A DNA stretch of 64,000 nucleotides from Flavobacteriales bacterium (GCA_025210805.1 JAOAQX010000005.1:1-64000); one strand, 5' to 3'; counted from the stretch's first letter, positions 1 to 8,608 are shown. Notes: generated by a model from the sequence alone, not told the origin. Numbers and translations: made by a program.

Positions 1-53
1 CCACTAGCGCAGATGGTACTACGTAAGTGGGAGAGTATGTCGCCGCCATTCTT
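1..53 (+). rRNA. rrf: 5S ribosomal RNA, 3' end (partial)
   Basis: The first ~50 bases carry the conserved 3' half of a bacterial 5S rRNA: the GCGCAGATGGTACT segment, then GTGGGAGAGT and the terminal GTCGCCGCC. The 5' half and the rest of the rRNA operon lie outside the window. A strong terminator follows within ten bases, which fits the end of an rRNA operon. The exact 3' end is uncertain by a few bases. Confidence 0.9.
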
Positions 54-61
54 ACAAAAAG

Positions 62-93
62 AAACCCTTTCTAGAAATAGAAAGGGTTTTTTT
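62..93 (+). terminator. Intrinsic terminator of the rRNA operon
   Basis: A perfect 12-bp stem (AAACCCTTTCTA pairing with TAGAAAGGGTTT) closes a GAAA tetraloop and runs into a T tract. It lies directly after the 5S rRNA. Confidence 0.9.
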
Positions 94-562
94 GTGCCTT
101 TTTTTGGGGGAAGTAGTGGGTTTTTGATAGAACAAAAATGCATTTCGAAGAATATTTTTTCAATGGAAAGATAATAGAGCAATTAAAGAAGAGTTTATTT
201 TCTTAAAGAAATCGAATACAATAATCATAGAATTAGATAATATGGTCTTAAAAAAGGATCTATATACTAGAGAAAACTTGAAATACAAAGTTCTTAAAAT
301 CAGACTTTATCACTAGATAAAGTGGAATACAAATTAATACTTAAGGAAACCGATTTTCAATAAATAGAGCAACAATAATGGTTTATTTTTTTAAAAAGGT
401 AATTGCATGAAATTAAGTAATTTATATTAGTCTTAATTTTATATATTAGTAAATGAATTTAGTCATATAAAAAAAAGTTCACGAGCGACATATGTATATC
501 GAAATTTCACAGTTTTGAATACCCTATTACGCCTAGCTTAAATCAATGTAACTAATAAAAAC
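94..562. other. Intergenic stretch after the rRNA operon, no intact gene
   Basis: About 470 bases of AT-rich DNA with no long reading frame. Between 138 and 363 three short reading frames follow one another in three different phases and read as one plausible peptide if two frameshifts are allowed (see the pseudogene entry). The part from 364 to 562 shows nothing recognisable. Confidence 0.6.
138..363 (+). pseudogene. Possible frameshifted remnant of a small protein gene
   Basis: An ATG at 138 opens a 22-codon frame. It is continued in a second phase (from 203, reading LKKSNTIIIELDNMVLKKD and onward to a stop at 314) and in a third phase (from 310, reading SLDKVEYKLILKETDFQ to a stop at 361). 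The composition of the joined peptide (alternating Lys, Leu, Ile, Asp) looks protein-like. No family was recognised. In DNA this AT-rich, chance runs of this kind are possible, so the call is weak. Confidence 0.25.
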
Positions 563-1207
563 ATGAATATGTACAAAACAATTCTGAGTATAATTGCTAT
601 TGGTTTAATAGTCTTTTTACCACACGCTGAACTCATTCCATTTTTTGGGTACAGTATCCCTATTCTATTTTTCGTTTGGTTCGTTTTAAAATATTCCCAA
701 GAGACTTTTTCAAATATAGGATTTAGTCTTAAACTGTTTAAATCAAATTCAATTTTAATTGGAGGACTTGTTGCTGTTCTGATATTGACATTTATGCAGT
801 TAATTTTTCATCCTGTTTTGGAGATGTTTGTGTCACTGGAATACAATGATGCAGGGCTAAATGATACGATTCAAGGTGGGAAATTAGAATTCTTTATTAT
901 GGTTGTTATGGGATGGCTGATTGGGGGATTTTATGAAGAAATTGTTTTTCATGGATTCATTTTTACACGTTTGGAAAAGCTGTTTAAAGGGAAATATTCC
1001 TCCTATTTAAGTTTTGTCATAACCAGTGTTATTTTTGGTGTTTATCATATCCAGCTTGGTGCTTCGGGTCTTATTAATGCACTTGTAGTAGGAGCTGTAT
1101 ATTTGGCTCTTTTCTTATATTTTAAAAGAAATCTTTGGTATTCAATAATTTGCCATGGTTTTTATAATACTATGGTAATGACCTTGATTTATTATGATTA
1201 CCTATAA
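563..1207 (+). CDS. CPBP (CAAX-like) family intramembrane metalloprotease
   Basis: A 214-residue, very hydrophobic protein with about six membrane segments. The motifs of the CPBP/Abi family are present in order: E125-E126 in EEIVFHG, H162 in FGVYHIQLG, and H198 with N202 in CHGFYN. In this family the glutamates and histidines lie inside the membrane and bind the catalytic metal; known roles include prenyl-protein processing and bacteriocin self-immunity, and the substrate here is unknown. The usual first motif is EExxxR; here the arginine position is H130, an unusual change. An ATG two codons downstream (569) is an equally possible start. It stands alone, facing away from the rRNA operon. 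Confidence 0.8.
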   Translation: MNMYKTILSIIAIGLIVFLPHAELIPFFGYSIPILFFVWFVLKYSQETFSNIGFSLKLFKSNSILIGGLVAVLILTFMQLIFHPVLEMFVSLEYNDAGLNDTIQGGKLEFFIMVVMGWLIGGFYEEIVFHGFIFTRLEKLFKGKYSSYLSFVITSVIFGVYHIQLGASGLINALVVGAVYLALFLYFKRNLWYSIICHGFYNTMVMTLIYYDYL

Positions 1208-1289
1208 GTAAAAAGCTAAATAACGAGTGTTTGATAAAAGGAATGTATGAACTATGATCATTTCTTACTTTCGATAAAAACAAATTAAA

Positions 1290-2921
1290 ATGAAAAGTTC
1301 TGTTTTATATACGATTATAATTGTGTTTACAAGTGTGCTTAATACGAATGCTCAGGATCAAATGGGAGAATTATTTGATTTTACTGGGGTTCCTATGAAT
1401 GGTTATTTCGACCCCATTTCCTATGCTCCTCAGAATCTAATCCTATTTTCTCCTCCCGAAGAGATGTTTAGAAAGGGGTATTATTATCAATCTAATGGAA
1501 AGAAAGTAGAGGGTTATTTTATAAGAAAGAAGAAAAAATTTGTTTATACCGAATTACTAGGTAACGATCAATTTGCTGTGAAATTTAAGGCGAAAAAAAT
1601 TAAAAACTTTGTGATTGGGATCGATTCTTTTTTTGCCATTAATAATTACGAAAATAATTCCAGAATCGTCAAATCATCTTGTTTTGTAGAATTGATTTCA
1701 GAGGTTAATGGAGATCAATTTGTCAGATTTCCTATTACGAATAATACGGTGTTTAAATATTCCTATCTGGCTAAAAAGAAAGATGAAACAGTGTATTATC
1801 AGTTAAATAGTTTTTTGGAGGATAAAGAAATAGCGAAAAAGTTTTTTGGTCAAAACCAACAGCTTACACAAGAAATATTCGATGAAGAATATGAATCTAA
1901 AGATTTGTATAAGATTATAAAGAAGTTTACTTATCTCCATAAGGCTAAAAATGGAATTCCCATTTATTTTAATGAATTTTGGAAGGAGGTAAATAGTCCA
2001 CATTTGGCAAAATACCAAGGATATTTAAAAGAGAATAATCAAGACAAATGGGTGATTGATTTTTATGAGAACGAAGAAAAATTATACCGTGCTACGTTCT
2101 TGAAGCAAATACCTTTAGTAAAAGATGGAACGTTTGAGGCTTATTACGCAGAAGGGTCACTAAAAAAAACAATTGAATATGAAGATAATATTCCTAGTGT
2201 TGTAAAAACGTATTTTAGGAATGGCGATTTGCAAAATGAATTCCATCTTTTATTACATGAGAAAGAGGATAAGAAGTTTAAGCTCTTTAAGAATAATGAG
2301 CATGCACATTCTGTAAAGAAGAATGTTACCAAAGAATGGTATTCTTATACGCACTTTATGAGAAATGGTCTGCCTATAGATTCACTTACAAAGAAACTTA
2401 CCTTTAAGGATAATAGAGGTGTTGAAAATATTTTTCATTTTGAAAACAGAATATTAAAGAAGGCTTTTTTTATTGAAAACGGACAAAATATTTATCATTT
2501 TACCAATAGTGAGTTTCCTTTTGATGCTTCAAAATTACAAGCCCGCATGGCTCTTTTTATGGAAAAGAATTATGATCCAGAAACGATTAATACTTCGGTT
2601 TCTGGAGTGTATTTGGTTCATGTTATTCTTGGGAAGGATGGAAGAGTAAAAAAGGCAAAACGCCTTAATAATCTTGAAAAAACCAATGATATTCTCATCC
2701 AAAAATTTGTTGATAATTACCTATTACGTCTCCAAAAACAAAAGGGATTAAAGCTTGAAACGTTAACAATTGAAGGGAATCCTGAGCAATTTAGTTTCGT
2801 AATCCCTATTGAAATACTTACTCAAAAAGGACTTAGTAATGATTTAAGCCCCCTTATGAACTATGATCATCTATTTATGCATAATAATTTTATAACTCCT
2901 AGTTTACCTGTGGGTTTCTAG
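1290..2921 (+). CDS. Secreted MORN-like repeat protein with a TonB-C-like tail
   Basis: A 543-residue protein. Residues 1-21 form a signal peptide ending in NTNAQ, so it is exported to the periplasm or outer surface. The middle (about 270-320) has YwqK/MORN-like strands such as DGTFEAYYAEGSLKKTIEYE. The last ~110 residues (VYLVHVILGKDGRVKKAKRL, then a block ending FVIPIEIL) resemble the C-terminal fold of TonB-type proteins. There is no membrane anchor and no Pro-rich linker, so it is probably not a working TonB. Function unknown. Both domain calls come from strand pattern and are tentative. It lies 82 bp after the CPBP protease gene and may be cotranscribed. Confidence 0.65.
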   Translation: MKSSVLYTIIIVFTSVLNTNAQDQMGELFDFTGVPMNGYFDPISYAPQNLILFSPPEEMFRKGYYYQSNGKKVEGYFIRKKKKFVYTELLGNDQFAVKFKAKKIKNFVIGIDSFFAINNYENNSRIVKSSCFVELISEVNGDQFVRFPITNNTVFKYSYLAKKKDETVYYQLNSFLEDKEIAKKFFGQNQQLTQEIFDEEYESKDLYKIIKKFTYLHKAKNGIPIYFNEFWKEVNSPHLAKYQGYLKENNQDKWVIDFYENEEKLYRATFLKQIPLVKDGTFEAYYAEGSLKKTIEYEDNIPSVVKTYFRNGDLQNEFHLLLHEKEDKKFKLFKNNEHAHSVKKNVTKEWYSYTHFMRNGLPIDSLTKKLTFKDNRGVENIFHFENRILKKAFFIENGQNIYHFTNSEFPFDASKLQARMALFMEKNYDPETINTSVSGVYLVHVILGKDGRVKKAKRLNNLEKTNDILIQKFVDNYLLRLQKQKGLKLETLTIEGNPEQFSFVIPIEILTQKGLSNDLSPLMNYDHLFMHNNFITPSLPVGF

Positions 2922-3037
2922 AATAAAAGAAAAAAGCTTGAAAGGTTTTCATTCTAGAAAGTATGGTGATTCATCGATAGTTCCTACCGTAAACCATTGA
3001 TTTAATTTAATTTTAAGGTATAAAATTCAAAACCGGT

Positions 3038-4339
3038 ATGAAAGCTATTTATTTTTTCAGTCTTTTGATGTCTATTAATTCAATGGCACAGTTTGGTGAT
3101 CGTCATATTGTCGATATTCACTCTCGGGGAGCAACAGACATTGTGTATATGGATGCCAATAGCGATGATCTTAAAGATATTATCGTATCTCAAGTGTTTA
3201 ACCCTTTTAATAAAGTGGTTTACTATCCAAGGATTTCTGATACAACTTTTGGACTCCCAGTTATGATTGACTCTTTGGTGTATCCTCAAAATTTGGCGGT
3301 AGGAAAATTTGATGCCGATGATCAAATGGATATTGTTTCCTGTTCAGAATATGAGAAAATTATCAGAGTGTATTATCAACAAGCTAATGGAAATTATCAA
3401 AAACAAACATTAGACACACTTTCTGGAATTAAAAAAATATATGCCCATAAAATTAGCGGAATAGCTAACGACGAAATAATCGCTTTAAGTGCTGATGAAA
3501 TCAGAATCTATAATAATCTTAGTCAAACGCTAAGCATTGATACCTTAAAACACACTCAGCTGCAAGATATGAACTGTATGGCTTTTGATGATTATGATGC
3601 TGATGGAGATATCGATTTCATAATTGCAGGGAAAAAAATCATGATTTTTGAAAACCAATCAGGGAGTTTTCAATGGGACAGCCTCGCTACAGCAAATATC
3701 ACAATTCATTCAGAAATAATGGCTGATATTGCCCTAATGGATTATAATAAAGATGGAAATCAAGATTTAATATTTACGCAAAACGAAAATGGAGCTTTGG
3801 TATATGCTCTAAATGATGGACAAGGAAATTTTTCTAATCAGCAAGTGGTTAAAACAGGTTTTGGAAGTATTCATGATATTCAAATAGGCGATATTGATAC
3901 CAATGGTTTTGAGGATATTGCTCTTGTGGATATTGGTGTAAGTAAATTGGAGTGGATTCAATTCTCAAACCAGGGAACAGGAATAAAACAACATATTTTT
4001 ACTGAAGAATTACCCAAAACCCGTGTACTAGAATTGGCTGATATCAATGGTGATTCTCAGCTCGATATTATTGCAGCAGATATTCTCTCTTTCCATCTGT
4101 ATGGAAACGAAATAGGAATTGTGGATAACTATGTTGATAATTTTAATATTCGGTATCATTCTTTCTCTGAAATTTCTATTGAAGGAGTTGAAGGGATTGA
4201 ATTTGAAGTGTTTGATATTAATGGAAAGTTATTAACAAGGAAAAGGACTTATCAACAATTTTCTATTGAAAACTATAGAAATCAGATAGTTTTTCTAGCT
4301 TTTTCTAATGGTAGTTATAAAAAACTTTTGATTCGCTAA
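3038..4339 (+). CDS. VCBS/FG-GAP repeat protein with T9SS type A sorting domain
   Basis: A 433-residue secreted protein with a signal peptide (cleavage near residue 17, after MAQ). It has at least four FG-GAP/VCBS-type blades, each with an aspartate-rich calcium loop: DYDADGDIDF, DYNKDGNQDL, DIDTNGFEDI and DINGDSQLDI. Such repeats form beta-propellers used in adhesion or ligand binding. The last ~65 residues (FEVFDINGKLL ending in YKKLLIR) match the short T9SS type A sorting domain, which directs passage through the T9SS and removal by PorU. It is therefore a likely cargo of the secretion locus at 9.8-17.8 kb. The ligand is unknown. Confidence 0.85.
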   Translation: MKAIYFFSLLMSINSMAQFGDRHIVDIHSRGATDIVYMDANSDDLKDIIVSQVFNPFNKVVYYPRISDTTFGLPVMIDSLVYPQNLAVGKFDADDQMDIVSCSEYEKIIRVYYQQANGNYQKQTLDTLSGIKKIYAHKISGIANDEIIALSADEIRIYNNLSQTLSIDTLKHTQLQDMNCMAFDDYDADGDIDFIIAGKKIMIFENQSGSFQWDSLATANITIHSEIMADIALMDYNKDGNQDLIFTQNENGALVYALNDGQGNFSNQQVVKTGFGSIHDIQIGDIDTNGFEDIALVDIGVSKLEWIQFSNQGTGIKQHIFTEELPKTRVLELADINGDSQLDIIAADILSFHLYGNEIGIVDNYVDNFNIRYHSFSEISIEGVEGIEFEVFDINGKLLTRKRTYQQFSIENYRNQIVFLAFSNGSYKKLLIR

Positions 4340-4420
4340 TGTTCCTTTTATTCACTGAAATAACTTCTGAAATAAAACTTGTGTAAATAATTAGAGTCAG
4401 TTTGAAAAATTAATTTTTCA

Positions 4421-4459
4421 AAAAAAAAAGGTAAACAAATGCAATATTGTTTACCTTTT
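4421..4459 (-). terminator. Terminator downstream of tRNA-Met
   Basis: A perfect 13-bp inverted repeat (arms 4426-4438 and 4447-4459, 8-base loop) is followed on the minus strand by a T run. It lies just after the 3' end of the tRNA gene. The A tract on the plus strand could let it also terminate transcripts coming from the VCBS gene. Confidence 0.8.
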
Positions 4460-4464
4460 AAAAG

Positions 4465-4538
4465 TACCGAGAGGCGGGCTCGAACCGCCGACCTCATGAG
4501 TATGAATCATGCGCTCTAACCAACTGAGCTACCTCGGC
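4465..4538 (-). tRNA. tRNA-Met (anticodon CAT)
   Basis: A 74-base cloverleaf on the minus strand: acceptor GCCGAGG, D arm GCTCAGTTGGTTAGAGC, anticodon stem CATGA/TCATG around TTCATAC, and T arm GGCGG-TTCGAGC-CCGCC. The anticodon is CAT. The anticodon stem lacks the three G-C pairs of initiator tRNA, so it is elongator Met, or the Ile tRNA that reads ATA after lysidine modification; these cannot be told apart by eye. The first acceptor pair reads as a G-U wobble (G1-U72). CCA is not encoded. Confidence 0.93.
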
Positions 4539-4555
4539 TTCTCATTTTGTGGGAG

Positions 4556-4584
4556 CAAATATAAGATAATATTTCCCGTAGCAA
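4556..4584 (-). promoter_or_regulatory. Bacteroidota-type promoter of tRNA-Met
   Basis: On the minus strand a TTTTG (-33 element) is followed by 18 bases and then TATATTTG, an exact match to the -7 consensus TAnnTTTG. The -7 box is 18 bases upstream of the tRNA 5' end. Confidence 0.75.
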
Positions 4585-4643
4585 AAGGGTTTTGGTATTT
4601 TTTTATCAAATAAATTTGCGTTACAAAATGGGTGTTTTGATTC

Positions 4644-5816
4644 TTAATTATTTACAGATTTTCTACGGCCAATTTCTTTTTGAATCAACATGAGTTCTCT
4701 ACCTGTTTGTCCGCTAATAGAGGTGTTTTCTTCGGCTCTACGAATCAAATAAGGCATCACATCGGCTACAGGACCAAAAGGAACGTATTTTACGACATTA
4801 TAACCTGCCTTGGCAAGATTAAAGCTGATATTATCACTCATTCCCAAGAGTTGGGCTCCATATACTTTAGGATTGGTTTTATCTATTTGATGCTTATCCA
4901 TCATTTGTGTCATATACAAAGAGCTGTATTCATTATGTGTTCCTGCACAAAGATTAATCCCATGGTAATTTTCAATGCAATACTGAATGGCTAAATTATA
5001 ATCTCTATCTGTAGCTTCTTTATCAGGTTGGATAGGAGAGGGGTATCCTTTTTCTGCGGCTCTTTCTCTTTCCTTTTCCATATAAGCACCACGCACTACT
5101 TTCATTCCAATAAAATACCCTTCATCTTGAGATTTTTGATGACATTTTTTTAGGAATTCCAAGCGGTCATGACGATACATTTGAATGGTATTGTAAATAA
5201 TTGCTTGTTCTTTATTGTACTTAGCCATCATTTCATTTACAAGATCGTCTATTGCATCTTGAATCCAGCTTTCTTCGGCATCTATCATTACAGGAACGCC
5301 CACATGAAAACCTTTTTTACAAATACTGTCAACTCGGTTATAGGCTCTCTGGTATTCTTTTTTTTCTTCTTCTGTGAGTTTTTCTTTATTCTGAATTTTT
5401 TCGAGTAGTTCAAACCTAAAAACCCCTGTAACTTTAAAAACGGCAAAAGGAATATGATCTGTACCATTTGCTTTGGTAATTGTTTTCTTCACCATTTTGG
5501 AACAACGGTTGAAATCGTTTTCACCGGCTTTTCCTTCCACAGAATAATCTAAAAGGGAATGCACACCATATTGTGCAAGTTTATCCATGGTGATGGAGCA
5601 TTCATCCATGCTTTCTCCACCACAAAAATGATTAAAAACGGTACTCTTAATTAATCCTTTTATGGGTAATTTTAGTTTTAAACCTGCGTTTACCATTGCC
5701 ATACCTAAATTGGCTACGGTAGGACTTCCGATGGTTTTAAATAAAAATCGAGCTTTCTTAAGCTCTTTGTCTGTCTTGTGAGCAAAGGCTACTTCTGTAT
5801 TATCAAATGCTATCAT
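4644..5816 (-). CDS. Proline dehydrogenase (FAD-dependent, monofunctional)
   Basis: A 390-residue enzyme oxidising L-proline to pyrroline-5-carboxylate and passing electrons to the quinone pool, the first step of proline breakdown. Family signatures seen are PVMIDAEESWIQDAID (175-190), FIGMKVVRGAYMEKER (235-250, FAD and substrate contact), LCAGTHN (289-295) and YVPFGPVADVMPYLIRRAEEN (344-364), which holds the paired arginines that bind the proline carboxylate. The length and sequence style match the single-function enzyme of Bacteroidota and mitochondria, not the large fused PutA. No P5C dehydrogenase gene is nearby. Confidence 0.92.
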   Translation of the reverse strand: MIAFDNTEVAFAHKTDKELKKARFLFKTIGSPTVANLGMAMVNAGLKLKLPIKGLIKSTVFNHFCGGESMDECSITMDKLAQYGVHSLLDYSVEGKAGENDFNRCSKMVKKTITKANGTDHIPFAVFKVTGVFRFELLEKIQNKEKLTEEEKKEYQRAYNRVDSICKKGFHVGVPVMIDAEESWIQDAIDDLVNEMMAKYNKEQAIIYNTIQMYRHDRLEFLKKCHQKSQDEGYFIGMKVVRGAYMEKERERAAEKGYPSPIQPDKEATDRDYNLAIQYCIENYHGINLCAGTHNEYSSLYMTQMMDKHQIDKTNPKVYGAQLLGMSDNISFNLAKAGYNVVKYVPFGPVADVMPYLIRRAEENTSISGQTGRELMLIQKEIGRRKSVNN

Positions 5817-5839
5817 AACAAGGCTGTTTTATACACAGC

Positions 5840-5847
5840 AAATATAC
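5840..5847 (-). promoter_or_regulatory. -7 element upstream of proline dehydrogenase
   Basis: TATATTTG on the minus strand matches the Bacteroidota -7 box TAnnTTTG and lies 24 bases upstream of the start codon. No clear TTG is seen at the expected -33 position. Confidence 0.5.
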
Positions 5848-5872
5848 ATTTTTCCCTCTAGTGATGAGGTAA

Positions 5873-5914
5873 TAAAAAAGGGCATTAGAAGTGATTTTTC
5901 TAATGCCCTTTTTG
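5873..5914 (-). terminator. Terminator of the PhoD-like gene
   Basis: A long hairpin with arms reading GGGCATTAGA and TCTAATGCCC, extended by A/T pairs, is followed on the minus strand by a T tract. It lies ~25 bases beyond the stop codon of the gene at 5936-7258. Confidence 0.85.
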
Positions 5915-5935
5915 AAAATAAATATTGTTAATAAA

Positions 5936-7258
5936 CTAATTCTGTAACTGTGTTGCTAGAAGTGATTTAGTTTTAATGATTTTTCCATGGATATCATATA
6001 TTTCCATAATCATTTTTCTGTTTTTTCTTTCTCCTTCTACACGAATCCTTGCATAGTTTCCTGCTGTTCCTGAGAGTTTACCCATACTCAACTCTGTAAG
6101 AGTGTAGTCATTTTCTCTTTCGTACTTAATGATTTCTGTATTTCCATGAGAATTCATAGACATGAAAACCAATCCGCTAAAGTTTCCTTTGTGAATTCTT
6201 CTCATGAGTTCGGTAAATTCTTTTTCATAACCAATGGCATTTTCATCACAATTTCCAAAGAAAGTAGAATTTGCCACAACAACTTTAAATTTGGCATTAG
6301 AGGCTGTTAAATCTCTTAATAGACGCTCCATTTGTTTTTCTCCAAACTTATATTCGTGTTTTTCTGTATTTCTAAATGTTTGATCATCCAATAGGAAAAG
6401 ATCTACATCCTCGTAGTCATATTTTCCATAAGTTCCATAGTTTTCAAAAGTATAATTATATACTTTCTTAGGAAGGTTTGGCCACATAAGGTCAAATGCT
6501 TGCTGAGCCTCATCTTTGTTTATATAGTCTTTCCCAAAACCTGTTTTGTCGTAATCTAGAGATCCCCAAGTAGCTATTTGAGGAGTAGATTGCATGAATT
6601 CGTTCAAAAGAGGATTTTTTCTTACTTCCTTAGCGTGTTTGGTAAGTCCGTTAAAATCATATCCATGTTTTGAAGCTCCAAAATTATCTCCACCCCAAAG
6701 CATAAAGTCATTTGAGGTTCTTTGCATTTTAGCAAAAACTTGATCATTTTTAAGATCCATGAGTCCACCACCGAATAGGAAATAAACATCGGCTTGGTGT
6801 GCACGTTCCATATAGAGATTAAATTCTTCTTTTGCAAGATAATCATCTAGATAGATTTCTACATTATACTCTTCGTCTCTATTGAGGTTTTGTACATCAA
6901 TTATTACAGGTACTTCATCTCCTAATAAGTACTCACTAACCGTTCTTTTCCAACGATTTTTCTGATATTTCCCTCTTTTTCCAACAGTATATTTTTCGGT
7001 ATAAGTACGAGATTGGTCAAAGTTTTGAAGTTTGATTTTTACTTCTTTAGTTCCTTTTGGAACCATCATCCAAAAACGTGTGCTGTATCCGTCTATATAA
7101 GATACGAAAGGACCTGAGAGTATTTCTTTTTTCTCTGCAATGGCAGACTTGGTGATCTCTAGATCAGCCTCATCTGTATTTTGAGCCATTGTTGGGTTAG
7201 ACAAAAATGCTGAAATACCTACGGTAAGTGCTAAAATATGCTTGAGTTTCATAAACAA
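5936..7258 (-). CDS. PhoD-like (metallophosphatase-fold) secreted protein with altered active site
   Basis: A 440-residue exported protein (signal peptide to about residue 25, ending TMAQ). The layout follows the PhoD alkaline phosphatase/phosphodiesterase family: an N-terminal beta domain (48-145), then MLWGGDNFG (186-194) where PhoD proteins have a GDN block, ATWGSLDYD (229-237) where they have WDDHDYG, LLDDQTFRN (289-297) for the LDxRxYR block, and VFMSMNSHGN (364-373) for the LSGDRH block. D191, D235 and H371 remain, but the histidine of the DDHD block and the aspartate of the GD(R/V)H block are gone. The protein may be a non-catalytic or altered homologue. Met3 is an alternative start. 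Family assignment is by motif order only. Confidence 0.7.
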   Translation of the reverse strand: MFMKLKHILALTVGISAFLSNPTMAQNTDEADLEITKSAIAEKKEILSGPFVSYIDGYSTRFWMMVPKGTKEVKIKLQNFDQSRTYTEKYTVGKRGKYQKNRWKRTVSEYLLGDEVPVIIDVQNLNRDEEYNVEIYLDDYLAKEEFNLYMERAHQADVYFLFGGGLMDLKNDQVFAKMQRTSNDFMLWGGDNFGASKHGYDFNGLTKHAKEVRKNPLLNEFMQSTPQIATWGSLDYDKTGFGKDYINKDEAQQAFDLMWPNLPKKVYNYTFENYGTYGKYDYEDVDLFLLDDQTFRNTEKHEYKFGEKQMERLLRDLTASNAKFKVVVANSTFFGNCDENAIGYEKEFTELMRRIHKGNFSGLVFMSMNSHGNTEIIKYERENDYTLTELSMGKLSGTAGNYARIRVEGERKNRKMIMEIYDIHGKIIKTKSLLATQLQN

Positions 7259-7413
7259 AATTTCTACCTTTTTTATCGATTCGTAAAGATAAGAAAAAAG
7301 ATCAATTAACCTAAAAAATGCAGAAAACTCAACGAATTATTGTTTTAATCTCAAATAAATTCAGAATCAAGTGCTAAAACCGATTACTAATTCCATCCTT
7401 TTTTTGATATTTA

Positions 7414-7453
7414 TATATATGGTTATTGATACAAATTAGAATAACTATATATG
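7414..7453. repeat. Imperfect inverted repeat in an intergenic region
   Basis: Two 14-base arms (TATATATGGTTATT and AATAACTATATATG, 12 of 14 pairing) flank a 12-base loop. It lies just beyond the stop of the gene at 7487-8608. No T tract follows on either strand, so it is not a clear terminator. It may only reflect AT-rich composition. Confidence 0.4.
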
Positions 7454-7486
7454 ATTGTTTTAACCTATTTCTTTACGTTATTTATG

Positions 7487-8608
7487 TTAATGTGCTAATT
7501 GAATTTTTTCCTTAGTTTCTTTTTTTGAGCCACCTTGAAGTATTTTTCTATCACAGTCATATAACCAATCACCTTTCTGTCCTGCAGATGGCACCTTGTT
7601 TAACCAACCTTGTGGTTCTGCTATTCCCTTTCCGCATTTACCTAACGTTGTAGAATTTAATGTTTCTTTATTGTCACAATTATAGTCAAAGCTCCCATCG
7701 CCTCGGTGTTTACTATACCATTCTTGATTACCTGGGAAAACGTCTTTATTTTTATCATAACAATCTTCACAATTTGTTACAAAGTTTGCTTTTGGGTTGT
7801 TAGTGTATTCAAAATTATTTTTATCTCCATAGCCATCTTTATCTTTATCAAGATAATATATATTATATCCCTTTTTTTTCATTTTAATGCTTTTGCGAAT
7901 AATTTTCTTGTTGACTTTCCTATCTTTAAAACCAGCGATATATCCTTTATTAAAAGTTATCACTAAAGTTTCATCATCAATAAATTTAGTGTTGGCAGAT
8001 GCTGAAAACTCATGTGATATTCCATCTTGTATTTTTGTTTGAGCTGAAGTGGTAATTGATTCATTCCAAGTAAACGTTAAAGAAGCACTATCATATATAG
8101 CTATTTCTGTTACAAAAAATATTCCCTTATCAGCACCAGATTTGATATCTTCAATATCAGATAAGCTAAAGTGCCTAAATAGTTTATTAATAGCTGTATT
8201 ACCATATGTTAAATATTCTTTTCTTCCTGATTCTAGTGTTAGAACTACATTTTTTAACTCTGAAATAGTTGCATCGCCTGAAACGTTTACAAAAGAAAAT
8301 TTACCTTTGCCATTAAATTCATTTTGAACTTCTTTCTTCCTATTCAGCTTATATGAGGGAAGAGCAATACCTTTTTCTGTAGATAACACATCAGTATAAC
8401 AATTCTCTTCTGTATTATTCTCTTGTATTAATTCAACTTTCTTAGTTTTTTTATCAATGGTTAATAAAGCTCCTAATTTATAACCTCCCTCAAGAGGAAA
8501 TGATTTGTATCCTGATAATTTAGATTGTTGAGAAAATGTAATTCCTGATGTTAATATTGTAATAACCCATAGTAGAAAACACTTAATTTTAAATTGATTA
8601 TAATTCAT
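7487..8608 (-). CDS. Secreted protein with MopE-like metal-binding motif
   Basis: A 373-residue protein with a signal peptide ending near residue 26 (GITFSQ). Residues 30-240 are beta-rich and unrecognised. Residues 250-313 contain YYLDKDKDGYGDKNN, then CEDCYDKNKDVFPGNQEWY and FDYNCDN, the pattern of the repeat seen in MopE and many Bacteroidota surface proteins (DxDxDGYGD...DCdD...PG..E...DNNCD), which is thought to bind calcium or copper. The end (330-358) has GWLNKVPSAGQKGDWLYDCD. No T9SS sorting domain is visible, which is unusual for proteins of this kind in this phylum. Function unknown. Confidence 0.65.
   Translation of the reverse strand: MNYNQFKIKCFLLWVITILTSGITFSQQSKLSGYKSFPLEGGYKLGALLTIDKKTKKVELIQENNTEENCYTDVLSTEKGIALPSYKLNRKKEVQNEFNGKGKFSFVNVSGDATISELKNVVLTLESGRKEYLTYGNTAINKLFRHFSLSDIEDIKSGADKGIFFVTEIAIYDSASLTFTWNESITTSAQTKIQDGISHEFSASANTKFIDDETLVITFNKGYIAGFKDRKVNKKIIRKSIKMKKKGYNIYYLDKDKDGYGDKNNFEYTNNPKANFVTNCEDCYDKNKDVFPGNQEWYSKHRGDGSFDYNCDNKETLNSTTLGKCGKGIAEPQGWLNKVPSAGQKGDWLYDCDRKILQGGSKKETKEKIQLAH

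Noticed and set aside
4465-4538. Initiator tRNA-fMet
   Set aside because: The three G-C pairs at the base of the anticodon stem are absent.
7414-7453. Terminator for the gene at 7487-8608
   Set aside because: An imperfect stem in very AT-rich DNA with no T tract on the expected strand; kept only as a repeat.
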